Below are positions 32,828-44,551 of a stretch of DNA of 64,000 nt, piece by piece (within the stretch, counting starts at the first letter, position 1; the number at the start of each line of letters is the position of its first letter). The DNA lies in assembly GCF_000204055.1 (NCBI RefSeq), contig NW_006768807.1, positions 603,765 to 667,764 on the forward strand. The letters are read 5' to 3'. The notes beneath the pieces are model-generated. The model was not told the origin of the DNA. It saw nothing but the letters and a program-made list of their open reading frames with translations, and made no database searches. Origin of the DNA: Melampsora larici-populina 98AG31 (taxonomy: Eukaryota; Basidiomycota; Pucciniomycetes; Pucciniales; Melampsoraceae). A program made the position numbers and the translations under genes.

Positions 32828-32927
32828 NNNNNNNNNNNNNNNNNNNNNNNNNNNNNNNNNNNNNNNNNNNNNNNNNNNNNNNNNNNNNNNNNNNNNNNNN
32901 NNNNNNNNNNNNNNNNNNNNNNNNNNN
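32828..32927. other. Assembly gap (100 N)
   Basis: A run of exactly 100 N, the conventional size for a gap of unknown length. Confidence 0.99.
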
Positions 32928-33333
32928 CTTTGATTATCTTTAATCAAACTAATCCGATCACTTTCTTATCCATTTCAAATCATTGCCATCTATAGTCCTC
33001 AACTCTTATTCTACACAGGTAACGGTTACTTCAACATCAATACATCAAACTTGAGTTTGATTAACTTTTGCATTCTTTATTTCTCTTCAATAGGTGGTGT
33101 CAAACTAGGAAAAGTTGAAGTTTTCAAAATAAAAATTTTGAACCGTGTAATTAAATACATGTGATACAGTTTCAACTGTGTATTTTCAGTTTCAACTTTG
33201 TATGTATTTGGAGGGTGGCCTCCCTCGGGCTTCACCATTTGTGAAGAAACAAAAAAGGGCTGATGCCCCCATCCTTAATAAATCAACACCTACACCGGGA
33301 AACGCGCCAGCAACCACCTCTCCTCGATGTGAT

Positions 33334-34968
33334 ATGCCTCGAATCACTCGTCGCCAAACCGTTGTATCAGAAATTCGCACCGCCCTGGATGCTCTTGACG
33401 ATAATGATCCAACGATTACATTCCCCCTCCGGTCCAGCCTATCAACATTTTCTCATGCGATGGCGGGGTCTTCGATTGCACAACTGGCTGTCTGCTTACA
33501 TATCAAATCATCTCGTGTTCTCACAGTCTCCTGCATCATAATGACTGTTTTCAGCTTAGCAATGCAATGGCTAGAAAACACATTTAATGATTCAGACAAC
33601 CAGCTCGTATTTCTTTTTCAACTCTGGCATCAAGAAGAAGTTGAATACTTACTCGGTCAGCTACACGCGGCTCAAACCCAACGCTATCTAGTACCACGAG
33701 GGCCACCTGCACGAGGACCACCCGATGGACGCTTTGCCCTCCTCTTCAATGAGCGAAGCTCCGTGTTTAGGCACCTGGTTAGTATTTCTTCGGTATCTCA
33801 AACTCGGGTCTTGATGATTGATGTGATCAAAGTCATATGTTGATTTCTTAGGCAAGGATGCAAAAGGAAACTTTTGTGAAGTTACTTCACATGATTGGCG
33901 GGCATCACATCTTTCAGAACAGATCTCCCAGCTCGCCACAGGCCCCACCTGAGTGGCAACTCTTGGTCGCTCTGGCGTATCTCGGGTTGACTGGAAATGG
34001 TGCTAGTCCTAGGATGCTTGCCCTGGGTTTTGGTATATCAGGTAAGTAAATTTTACTTTCCATTCCCTTTGTCCAACGGCAATTGCTAACCTCACTTCTC
34101 AATTCTCGTAGAAGGTAGTATTTATAATTATACAACTCGATGTGTTATAGCAATCCTTTCGTTGAAGGATCGCTTTTATCGATGGCCCGACCAGACAGAA
34201 CGCAGCAAAATCAAAAAGGCGTTTGGGCGGCATAGTTTTTTTAAAGGATGTGTTGGTGTCATAGATGGGACACTGGTTACTCTTGCTACAGGTCCTGAGA
34301 AAAACATTGAGGATTACCGAACTCGAAAATCAACGTATGCATTGGATTCAATGCTTGTTTGTGATCATCGCAAACGGATCATCTACGCGACTCATGGGTG
34401 GTGCGGAAGTGCCCATGACTCACGAGTTTTTCGTAATTCAAAGGCAAGTGTATTCAACTCAATCATGTACACCATTAAGGCTGATGAATCTCTTTCTGAA
34501 CAGCTCTCAAGGAGCCCTCAACATTTCTTCGGCGAAGGTGAATATCTGCTGGGCGATTCAGGTTACCCTTCAAGGAAAAATTTAGTTTCAAATTTCAAAA
34601 AGCCTCGACATATACCCCTTCCAGCAGCCCAAAACCACTTCAACAATGCGCTCAGCAAACTTCGATATGTGATTGAGCACACAATCTTACTGTGGAAGGC
34701 TCGGTGGCAGTTTGTGAGACAGTGTCGAGTGGTACTGAAAGGTGTTCGATCAGCAAAGCGACTTAACTATTTTTTGAGTGCCACAGTAGTTCTACACAAC
34801 TTCCTGATCGATGTCCAAGATTCTCAAATCCTTCAAGATTTAGGACACAATGGTTTTGATTTTGATGAAGGTGATGATGGCGGATCCGAAGCTATTGATG
34901 ATGATGTCATAGAATCAGATGACACTCGTGCAGCTCTATTCACTCAATTCCAACAATTGTATCATTAG
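33334..34968 (+). CDS. Harbinger DDE transposase, 496 aa, three exons
   Basis: This is the catalytic protein of the Harbinger element. Exons are 33334-33777, 33852-34041 and 34112-34968; introns are GT..AG and the phases agree (444+190+857 bp). The longer frame upstream of 33334 lies within the terminal repeat, so MPRITRRQ is preferred. The N-terminal half carries a helix-turn-helix-like region (LVALAYLGLTGNGASPRMLA). The DDE_Tnp_4 (HARBI1) core follows with GVIDGTLV (first Asp, about 34254), LLGDSGYP (second Asp, about 34548) and RYVIEHTILLWKARW (Glu, about 34666). The C-terminal tail is acidic (DEGDDGGSEAIDDD). All catalytic residues are present. Confidence 0.92.
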
Positions 34969-35466
34969 TTGTTATTAATTGTAATTACATATCAATGAAA
35001 AGAAATCAATGATTTTGTTCGCTTTTTCATCCTTGGTTGTGGATCGATGTCACTATCTACCTGGTGAAGTAACTCGAACAGAGTTACTCATATTTGCTAA
35101 ATAAGCGATCGATTTTGAAATCATTTGGTTTTCAACATCAAAACATGATCGATTATAAATGCAAGGTTTTATATTTGAGCATAGCATTGGTAATTTCATT
35201 ACTTCATTTTTGAGAGATGATACAATCATGTTTTTGCTGGTATTTGAGACCCACAAATCCAACCTTATCACGAGAAAAAAGGAGAGGTACAACCATCAAA
35301 GCACACAGGATAAAATTTTTCATAACATCATATTTCAGTAGTCATAGAATCGATCGTTTAAGGATAATCGAATACGTTTATATTGAAAGGAAAATACTCG
35401 TTAGCAAATTTTCGATTTTGCTTAGAAGTCGGGGATTGTACATGACAAGCTGACAAGCTCCTCGGC

Positions 35467-37359
35467 TCAATCACTATCACTGTCGTTGCTGTCATAATCC
35501 ATTAAAGCATCTAAATCGGGTCTAGACTCTGACCGATGTTCAAAAAAGTCACAGATCAATCAGTGATCTCAATCCGATTCAAGACAAAGGTTGACTTACT
35601 TTGTTTTTGGTTTTCAATCAGACGCTCTGCCAAGTTGGTAGCTTCTGTGGAGGACATTCCCGTCTCCATCAATTCACGTATAGTCTTAGTAGTTAGCTCA
35701 AGATCACGATAATCATTCTCAGATTTCTGCTTGTGAATTAACAACTGAAGCTCCCACTTCTCACGGCGCAACTGCATCTTCTCGCGCTTCTTGGCGATTT
35801 TGTCACGTGGTGGGGGTTTGGGGTTTGCCAAATTCGTGATGGCAGATGAGATAGTTTTCATTGAACTAGACATCTCTTGGCCAATCTTAAGTGTTCCAAT
35901 AGCCGTCTTGGAATGAGCTTGAATAGCTCGTTCGCGTTGTTCATAATTTTCATCCGCCTTTTCACGTGCTTCAGATGTGTTGATCTTGAGTACAGACTTG
36001 CTTGGCGATTGAGCCCTAAAGCCAATTGATTTTAAAAAAGAGCCTGATGGCCGTCGCTTTTTGACTATAACGTCGCTGTGTGAATCGAAGGAATCTTCTT
36101 TGATGCTATCGGTAGACTCGCGGCGATGCTTTCGGGATTGGGTGACTTTTGGTTGATCTGCATTTTGGATGGCCGCCATCAGGTTATCGCGTTGTAGAGG
36201 GGCTGGTAGGTTGAATGAATCATCATTGGTATCAGATGGGTCAAAGAGGTCACTAAAATCTGGGTTGTCGATGTTTTGTTCCACATCTAAGACGTCTTGA
36301 TTGGCCGTACGGAGCTGGAAAGCATCGCGGATATCATTCTCGTTTACGTCGTCCACGAGGTCTATCTCATCAAAGGGCATGGCTGATGGTCGATCACCCA
36401 TGATTTGGTCCAGTTCGTAGAATGATGGGCATATCCCCTCGATTTGGTCTATATATACAAGATGTGAGCCACAGTATCGGTTCAAATTCAACAAGATATA
36501 CATACCGGAGAATGATTTCTCTCCTGAGATTCCAATTAGTCCCCCGCCAGTTTGCTTGGTCCTCTCTAGAGCTTCTCGATACCTATCCTCTAACGAGTGC
36601 ATCTAAATTTTGAAACTACATTAGTATACACGTTTTGCTACTTCCAATACGATAGTGACAAACTTGTTGAACCACTGAATTTCCATCGCACCCAAAGATT
36701 CCATTTTGAATCAAGAATTGCGAGATATCTTTGGCTATCACATTCTTCTTGGAACCCTTTTCGCGCCATCTGTTGTAATTACCGGGGATGAGGACCCATT
36801 GGATTAAGATATCGCTAGCCGATTCGCCATTCAAATTCTTATGTCTTGCCCAGTGGCGGTGAAAATCGTCTTTTGAGTTGGTCGGCGTGCAATTAGGAGA
36901 TTTTAACGTGGCGGTATCCTGCACTGCTGAATTGGTCTTATTGGCCTTTGGCTTGCGTCCTCTTTTACCTTTGACTAGGACAGGTGATGGGGACGTATAA
37001 GTCGTTGGCTGAGTATTCATGCTACCGGGCTGGTTAGGCGGTGGTTGATTGGGGTAATGAGGCTGATCTTGGACGGCAGAATTTCCGTGGGCAATTGCTG
37101 ATGCAGGGGGAGTGCTGATGTGATGACTTTGAGGGAATCCTCCAAAATTTCCATCTGAAGATCCGTGGAAAATAAAGGGCGTTTGCGGCATTGGACCAGA
37201 CATGTGATCAAACAGTTCAAACCCGTGATCAAATTGGGGAAAATGTTGTGGTGGTCCAGTTTGGTGGTCATGAGAGGGAGGATCGGGGTTGTAGCCATAA
37301 ATTGGAGGTAGAGGTTCTGATGGAAAGCATCCCTCAGGGGATGGTACGTAATAGTTCAT
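35467..37359 (-). CDS. Harbinger-associated Myb/SANT-like DNA-binding protein, 567 aa
   Basis: In PIF/Harbinger elements the second protein binds the element ends and brings the transposase to the nucleus. Exons on the minus strand are 37359-36664, 36602-36506, 36448-35600 and 35528-35467. All junctions are GT..AG with matching phases (696+97+849+62 bp). The first 130 residues are Pro/Gln/His-rich and disordered, with a KGKRGRKPKANKT AT-hook-like motif. The trihelix/Myb-like region follows around NYNRWREKGSKKNVIAKDIS..GIFGCDGNSV..MHSLEDRYREALE, then GICPSFYELDQIMGDRPS. A basic coiled coil (KKREKMQLRREKWELQLL) lies near the C-terminus, ending in an acidic DSNDSDSD tail. No frame breaks. Confidence 0.85.
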
Positions 37360-37675
37360 TAGAGCTCTTTAGCGTTGAGACTTGGAAGAGATGGCCATCT
37401 ATGGAAGTACTTACAAACACGGCCTCAAGAGACCTGTCCCAACGCGCTTTACCCTGCCCCAGTGTTCTGTGTAGATGTTGATTTATTAAGGATGGGGGCA
37501 TCAGCCCTTTTTTGTTTCTTCACAAATGGTGAAGCCCGAAGGAGGCCACCCTCCAAATACATACAAAGTTGAAACTGTAAATACACAGTTGAAACTGTAT
37601 CACATGTATTTAATTACACGGTTCAAAATTTTTATTTTGAAAACTTCAACTTTTCCTAGTTTGACACCACCTAAT

Positions 37676-38260
37676 AGGTTCCGAGTTCACCTACTAAGAA
37701 GATCAACCTATCGCATCCTACTATCATCAACTCAAATTCAAATTCTCCAACTATGATTCATCCACCTCAACAAACCAAGATGATAATCAAAAAAAGTTTG
37801 TATTCTGATCCATCAAATCTAAATGCATTCACATTCATCAAGGAAACTAATTTTCCTAATCACCCTTCTTGTGTCCATTCCATTTAGAAACCTAAACCAA
37901 AAACCCATCCAAAAACAAAACATCAAATTAAACAGCACCCCAGCACATCCAAAAGTTTCTTATCAATCTTGATTTCTTTATTCTTAAGGATCTCAATTTG
38001 TTATCTTGCATTTGAATACTTTTCTTTTTGTCCAAAAGATCCGACTCAAAACCCATTAGTTTGTTCAAGTGTAGCCAAATTACATTGGGCCCTATCACCA
38101 CATCTTTCACCTTACAAACAAAGATTTAATTGCAAGATTCATCAACCTATCCAAGCCAAAGTGTCACCGATTTGGACCCAACAAGTTTTACGTGTTTGGA
38201 ATAACTTGTTTGTCCTACAATCAGTAAAGATTCAAACTCTCAATCTTTGTTAGTTTGAGC
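37676..38260 (+). pseudogene. Relic of an unidentified gene, resumed after the Harbinger insertion
   Basis: The stretch reads VPSSPTKKINLSHPTI after a plausible acceptor CAATAG, then SLYSDPSNLNAF. After a stop it continues with a hydrophobic segment (SILISLFLRISICYLAFEYF, one possible membrane helix) and DPTQNPLVCSSVAKLHWALS up to WTQQVLRVWNNLF. At least one stop and a probable frame change break it. I do not recognise the family. The serine/glutamine-rich piece before the gap at 32828 may be its 5' exon. Confidence 0.4.
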
Positions 38261-38739
38261 CTTTTTTATCTCTCTTCCATACAGTCGCTTCCTCTCCTTA
38301 CCTCTTCATTCGATGTCTGACTCTGCTTTTTTGGCTCGCTACTTTTCCTTGACAGAGTTGAACCCTACATCTAGATAGATATTCTCCCGATCATCATGAC
38401 TGGATCAGCGCGAACTTTGGCTCACAATGCTAACCGTACAAACGGTGATCTCAATAATCGAGAAAATTTCGCACAGTACGCCAAAATTGAAGAACTAGAA
38501 CTTGATGGAAAATTAAAACCTTTGATTGGATAATTTAAAAGATTGTTATGAATCTAAACTTTTACCCTACTTAGACGTTATTTCAAATCGGTTTAAAAAT
38601 CATCTAAAAGTATCGAAAAAATCAAAATTCATTAAACGATTCAAACAGAACTCATCGATCGATCGATCGATAACATAAAATCACGAAGCAAGACTACTGT
38701 CTCTTTCGGATGCATCATTTTATTGTGAGTTCCTTAAAA
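38261..38739 (+). other. Decayed coding-like sequence before the CCR4 relic
   Basis: A stretch such as KIEELELDGKLKPLIG and LLPYLDVISNRFKNHLKVSKK can be read between stops; the parent gene is not recognised. A short TCGATCGATCGATCGA run occurs near 38658-38673. Confidence 0.3.
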
Positions 38740-39070
38740 CACCTTATACCCCACATAACTCACTTACTCCATTACCACATATGATTTCAAGATCAACTTC
38801 ACTGACTGTCCTTGATGTTTCATCTTATAAACTGCTTGCTTTACCGACTGAATTAGAAATGATCGCTACACTTCAACAACTAACTTGAAGAATTAGGTGT
38901 GGAAGGGAATCCATTAGCCGATGCACTTTCAAGTACGATACAAAAAGATGGTTCTTCTTCACTTGTAGCTTATCTTCAAGACTCATGTCCAGTACCATTA
39001 CCACCATCTAAAAGATCAGAGTTTGATTGATCTCGAATGTTCAGTTGTATCAGAACTACAATCAAATTTA
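38740..39070 (+). pseudogene. CCR4: CCR4 deadenylase relic (LRR to catalytic-domain junction)
   Basis: CCR4 is the poly(A)-removing nuclease of the CCR4-NOT complex; fungal forms have leucine-rich repeats before the exonuclease domain. Two pieces are visible. The first is TPHNSLTPLPHMISRSTSL joined to TVLDVSSYKLLALPTELEMI (about 38743-38880). After a stop and frame change comes ELGVEGNPLADALSSTIQK, then DGSSSLVAYLQDSCPVPLPP (about 38893-39010). About one repeat is missing between them and the catalytic domain does not follow. The signature EGNPL..IQKDG..AYLQDSCPVPLPP is specific to CCR4. This is a fragment, not a working gene. Confidence 0.78.
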
Positions 39071-39812
39071 AACACCCACGAAATCACAAACAAAACCTTT
39101 GGAATGATGTGTCATAAGGGCATCAACTTGGGAATCTCAAAAAGATTCAATTTTACAACAATTCATCCAATATGGCGCAGATGTGTTTACAGAATTTAAG
39201 CTATGAAGGCTATGAATGTGTATAGTTTCCCAAATCTAGGCCTAGGGCTGGGATCTGAACAACATAGGTGTGTTTTTCTTGAAAATTGTATGTAGGTTTT
39301 TCTTCTTTTTGATTTGCATTGATTTGATTTGGATATAACTGTGAATAAACAAATATTGTCATGTAAGTCTCAATCTTCAATTGGAGCATTAGAATGTGGT
39401 ATCAATGTACCTTTATCAGTTGATGTGATAAGTAATTGTCTTTTGTTCAAATTTAGTCATGATCCCACTGTTTGAGAATTCTTTTTGAATCCTAATTCAT
39501 TTGATTTTGACATAGGTCAGTTCTGTTTTGACACTTACTTAATCAAAGTTTATTTATTGATGGTCTTCTTCTTCTTTTTCTTGATAGATGGGATTTACCT
39601 CAAACATCCAATTCTCAAAATGTGCCTGAAGGCTTTCAAATGATTTGGAATACTTATAAATCTAACTGATTTGATGAAGAATCTAAATTGATTTACAATT
39701 GATTTGAAGTTGTTAGAGCTAGAGGTAGAAAAAGATGTATGTCAGGTCAATTTATATCATTTTGATTGGTCTATTTGTGTTTCTAATCAATCTTGAAGTT
39801 TAAAACTTCATG
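39071..39812 (+). other. Further decayed coding fragments, unidentified
   Basis: Two readable pieces occur: ALECGINVPLSVDVISNCLL..FFLNPNSFDFD (about 39385-39515) and VPEGFQMIWNTYKSN..FDEESKLIYN..VVRARGRKRCMSG (about 39622-39747). TGA interrupts where Trp would fit. They look like one former gene, but I cannot name it. Confidence 0.35.
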
Positions 39813-39837
39813 ATATATATATATATATATATATATA
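39813..39837. repeat. (AT)n microsatellite
   Basis: About twelve uninterrupted AT units within AT-rich relic sequence. Confidence 0.95.
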
Positions 39838-40125
39838 CCTGTAAATGTATATAAACTTTACAATATTGTCTTTTCTTTTTGATTGTAATCTTGGTTTGAT
39901 GTCACAATAAATGATTTCTTAGGGATTCATACTTCAAAACCAAATCAAAACTGAAAAGTGTTACCTCAATTTCTTATTGTTAGAAACTCATTAAAGACAT
40001 ATACTACATAAGTTTTTGGAACATTCATTGTTGCAAAGCAATGAGAACATTACAAAACTAAAAAAAGTCAACTTAAATTCTTCAATGATTATAAAAAAGT
40101 AGGAAAAAGGTATATGTAATAACAA

Positions 40126-40449
40126 TTGTTCCAATTTATTTTTTGGTATAGTGTAACAGATTGTCCTGAGCTCACTGGAAGAGAAAGAATAAAAATTGAT
40201 CATGGTACAGTTGTGGTTATCAATAAGTGTGATCTCTCCATAGTATTATCTGTTCAGTGTATTCCTTTCAAAGACCTGACTCCCAAACTTAGAGCTCAAA
40301 TGATAATTATTTCAAATACAGACCCTTTAGAAAGCAAGAGAAATTTTGATTCTCTTGATACTTATATGTCCTTACTCAAAATTGTCTTCAAAGGACTTAA
40401 CTTCAAATCATATCATCATTCCAATCATCAATTGAATCTACCAAATTAG
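40126..40449 (+). pseudogene. Relic with a GTPase-like NKxD motif
   Basis: A 107-codon open stretch contains TDCPELTGRERIKIDHG followed by VVVINKCDL, which resembles the G4 motif (NKxD) of P-loop GTPases. No G1 P-loop was found upstream. The surrounding sequence is decayed, so this is probably a gene fragment; the GTPase reading is tentative (a mitochondrial TrmE/MSS1-like GTPase was considered). Confidence 0.3.
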
Positions 40450-43340
40450 CATCTTTGTCTTCTTCTTTACCTTTGATTGTCTGTTTCATTGCCCCCATTT
40501 CATCATCAGAATCTTCAATTTTGAATCCACCCACCAAGAACCTGAGGAGGGAGTTCCTGATGCAAGAAACATTGCAAGCTTAGGTAATATTGTAAGATTC
40601 TATGCGGAGACAAATGCCTGAGAATTAAAGGTGAGTCTGCACTTTGCACCTACAATGCAGAATATCACCATCTATTACTGATGTATAATTGGTCAGGTAA
40701 CACATGTACATTTAGCAAAAAAGCAGCGGCAGGTATGGAGAAGAAGAAGACAGATTAATTTGCTGGTACTCAATGGGGGCTAAGTTTGAGACAGGCGTAG
40801 GCCATGCAGTGTCTTCATATTGTAGTGAAGTGTTTCTTCTTGTGTGTCACAAGCTGTCTATAGTGTAATAATAGTGTCATGAATTGCACATGCCTTGACT
40901 TGGAGTTCTGCAGGAGTGTGGTGCAGCACAGGTATGCAAGACATGATCAGTGATTTCAGGGGCAAGACAGCAAGGACTGATCCGCCCAATACCTTGTCTT
41001 ACTTAAATCTTATCTACATAACTGATCAAATTCAATTAAACTTAATTCCAATCATTAAAAAGACGTAGCAAAATGAATTCAATCCGGGTTTCCTTAAATA
41101 TTGAAAACCTAAATTAATTGAATTCAAGAAAGAGATCATCAAACATCAAACATCAAGTTTGGTTCAAATAGAAAGAAATTGTTCAAGTTTGATGGTATGA
41201 AAGTCATTTGATTGAAACATTTAATCATCTCATGCATGTTTATGTAAAACCCCAAGTTCAATTGATCTTGACAAAATTAAATGAATACTGTGAAAGACAA
41301 CAAACTAAAGTAGAAGTAGAAGTAAAAGATTTGAAAGATGTCTAAGCATGAAGAAGTTCAAGAACCTCTCAACATGAAAGATTTTAGTGATTTTGTTTTT
41401 GTGGCAACCATCAATTAGATTTTCTTCAGTTGATAAAAGATGAAGAAGAACAAGAAAAACTGAAACCTACAAAATGAGAAGAAGAATCAAGTCAAAGAAA
41501 GAAACAAAGATCAACAGGCAAACAGCAAGTGATTGGATCAAATTAGAAAGGTATCAAGAAGTAGGATGTTTGAACATGAAAAAATGGACAAAAGCCAACT
41601 AAATAAATTGATTCATTAATTTAAAACAAAACAAAGAGAATTCAAAAGACTTGTATGAAATGACAAATGACAGAAAAATCAAATTGATGTGAACCAAAAG
41701 AGAAAGGTTAATCTAAAAGTTGAAGAGATGGTTTAAAAAGAATGAAACTGTTGAATTGAACTCTATGGAATCTAAACTAGAAGATATCAAATTGATCATC
41801 AAGAAATCTAAAGAGAAATCCAAATTAAAAGTGATTGAAGTGGAATTAAATCAAATTAAAGAATTTGAGATGGATCAGTTTGAGGATGAGATGAAGGTTT
41901 TAGAAGACATTTGAGTTCTGTTGGACAATTATGTGGTGGAAGTTCAAGCCGCACTTGGCCCTGGGTTTACTTGGTTAGAAGATGTGACTTATAAAATTTA
42001 GTCTTTCTTTCCTCCTTAAAAAACATCAAGAACACTGATGAGTGAAGTCTTTGGAATCAGGGGGGGTTCAGGTTATATGTCAAACAAATGTAAAGAAAGG
42101 TGTCAAGAATTGATCTTGAATGGAAAAGATCAAGGCGGATTAAAGTTGAGAATTTCCAGAGTTTTTTGAAAAGATTAAAGAGACTTATAAATTGGTTTTA
42201 GATGAAGGTAGAGTGTTTCATTGGAAATTGAATAGGTTGAGGGTTAGGTATGTTGACAGGTTGGAAACGGAAAACAGTTGGGAGGAGAGAGAGATATATA
42301 GTTGGGAGGAGACAGATGAACAGTTGGGAGGAGAGAGATGAGCTTTAGGGTAGGTTTTTGAAAGTTTTTGAAAGGTTTGGAAGTTGGAAAGAGGAAGTTG
42401 AAGGGGTTGGGGGTTTTGACGACTTTCTTGCAAAAGTAAACATTTTGATTTGGTTTGATTATTGATTGCAGATTTGTGTTTGGCTTTTACAGATAATTGA
42501 GTATGGGAGTATGATTCTATATAAAAACAAAAAACTTGATGATTTGTTAGATTTTTTTCATTGAAACCATTCACCACTCATCCTGATGAATTTTTGAAAT
42601 CTCCATAAAAAGAAATTCAATTTATTTATTTATTTTTACATATAATTTTTAATGATGTTATATTTTTATTCATAGCCATCATTCAGTGATGTGATTGAAA
42701 ATCATTTAGGCCTACCTCCAATCTATCTTGCAAAATGAAATTGAATCAATTCATGATCAAATTGATTTGGCTTTAGATGATTTTTTATTGATAGATAGCT
42801 CAACATAAGATGATGATGACCACCTCACAATATCTGTGATTTATTTCAGTGCTCAAAACAAACTGTGTGAAGTGAGCCTTTGAGATTTTCAAGTTCAAAA
42901 GCTGTATTGATGTCCGTAATCATTCTACAAACAGGTCTGTCAATTGATTGGAGCATGAATGATGGTGGCGATACTTTGGATAAGTGATTCAATTTTTTAA
43001 GTCATCTATCATAGCTCATGGACTCTTGATATAACTGACACTTCAATTCTTCATTGACCTCATCTACATTGTAATGTCAAAATGTGTGAGAAAAAAGTTC
43101 CGGGAATGCTTATTTAAAGATTTGGCATGAGTGGTGCTTCACCCAAACTTCAAGTTGATCAACAAATAGATCAATCAGTGATATAATTCAGTTGCAGCAT
43201 ATCTGAATTTTGAAAGTCCAACAGCCAACTTACAGCAAATTGTCAAATTGACATCTGCACATTGATTGATTTGAGTCAATTGTTCACCATCTTTGAAGCA
43301 ACCAGTTTATTTTCAATTGCATCAAGCATGAGGATCAGAA
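40450..43340. other. AT-rich spacer with decayed fragments
   Basis: No identifiable gene. Lys/Glu-rich open pieces (for example 41720-41914) look like low-complexity remnants. GGTGGAAGTTCAAGCCGCAC near 41936 stands out in composition but was not recognised. The stretch ends in a 712-N gap. Confidence 0.4.
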
Positions 43341-44052
43341 NNNNNNNNNNNNNNNNNNNNNNNNNNNNNNNNNNNNNNNNNNNNNNNNNNNNNNNNNNNN
43401 NNNNNNNNNNNNNNNNNNNNNNNNNNNNNNNNNNNNNNNNNNNNNNNNNNNNNNNNNNNNNNNNNNNNNNNNNNNNNNNNNNNNNNNNNNNNNNNNNNNN
43501 NNNNNNNNNNNNNNNNNNNNNNNNNNNNNNNNNNNNNNNNNNNNNNNNNNNNNNNNNNNNNNNNNNNNNNNNNNNNNNNNNNNNNNNNNNNNNNNNNNNN
43601 NNNNNNNNNNNNNNNNNNNNNNNNNNNNNNNNNNNNNNNNNNNNNNNNNNNNNNNNNNNNNNNNNNNNNNNNNNNNNNNNNNNNNNNNNNNNNNNNNNNN
43701 NNNNNNNNNNNNNNNNNNNNNNNNNNNNNNNNNNNNNNNNNNNNNNNNNNNNNNNNNNNNNNNNNNNNNNNNNNNNNNNNNNNNNNNNNNNNNNNNNNNN
43801 NNNNNNNNNNNNNNNNNNNNNNNNNNNNNNNNNNNNNNNNNNNNNNNNNNNNNNNNNNNNNNNNNNNNNNNNNNNNNNNNNNNNNNNNNNNNNNNNNNNN
43901 NNNNNNNNNNNNNNNNNNNNNNNNNNNNNNNNNNNNNNNNNNNNNNNNNNNNNNNNNNNNNNNNNNNNNNNNNNNNNNNNNNNNNNNNNNNNNNNNNNNN
44001 NNNNNNNNNNNNNNNNNNNNNNNNNNNNNNNNNNNNNNNNNNNNNNNNNNNN
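43341..44052. other. Assembly gap (712 N)
   Basis: A run of 712 N. Open frames spanning it are artefacts. Confidence 0.99.
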
Positions 44053-44551
44053 TTTTTTTTCCCAGTTTCAAAACAGCTTAGAATCGCACAAGCTCGCACA
44101 TCCCGTCCCCCAAAACTGCACCAATTCGTGGCTATCATCCGTCAGCAGGGATCTTCATCCTCCTACCCTACGTAGCCTTTAATTCTTTGCGCTGCTTATC
44201 TCTGCAATAATCTAGCCGTTAGCTCGCATGTTTCCTCTCCAAAGTTTCAAGGCGAGTCCTTTTTCTACACAACACGGACAGTGTCCGCTGATGCTCTCTA
44301 ATACACCCTCCCTGGCTCCGTATGCGCCTTTTGTTTCCGGCCTCCAAGCACCTCGTGATAGGTCATGACCCACCTTATTTCCAGATCGACATCCACAAGC
44401 TTCAAGATAAGCCGTTTATCATCATCTGTCAGGGCGCGAAGCGCCAGGGATCAATGTTTACCGCTTTGCTCTACACGAACCAGGTATAAGAGCTGCTTTC
44501 AATCATATATGTGCGACTAATTCTCACTTCTCTTACCACAATTGCTCCATG
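44053..44551. other. Upstream region of the first F-box-like gene
   Basis: GC content rises relative to the flanking relic sequence and pyrimidine-rich stretches precede the ATG, which suits a fungal promoter. No defined promoter element could be fixed. Confidence 0.35.

Larger units (their letters stand above)
33092..37672. mobile_element. PIF/Harbinger-like transposon, apparently complete
   Basis: Terminal inverted repeats of 204 bp (33092-33295 and 37469-37672) begin AGGTGGTGTCAAACTAGG and differ at only about three positions by eye. AAT lies outside both ends (33089-33091, 37673-37675), a 3-bp duplication as in this superfamily. Inside are two divergent-family genes in convergent orientation, a DDE_4-type transposase (plus) and a Myb/SANT-like protein (minus), both open after splicing. 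The insertion lies just upstream of an apparent intron acceptor of a decayed gene: left flank TTCTCTTCAAT plus right flank AGGTTCCGAG reads as CAATAG/GTTCC. Confidence 0.92.

Noticed and set aside
43262..44182. Open frames of 249-306 codons across the N gap, on both strands
   Set aside because: They consist mainly of unknown residues from the 712-N gap; the real sequence on each side is short and unrelated.
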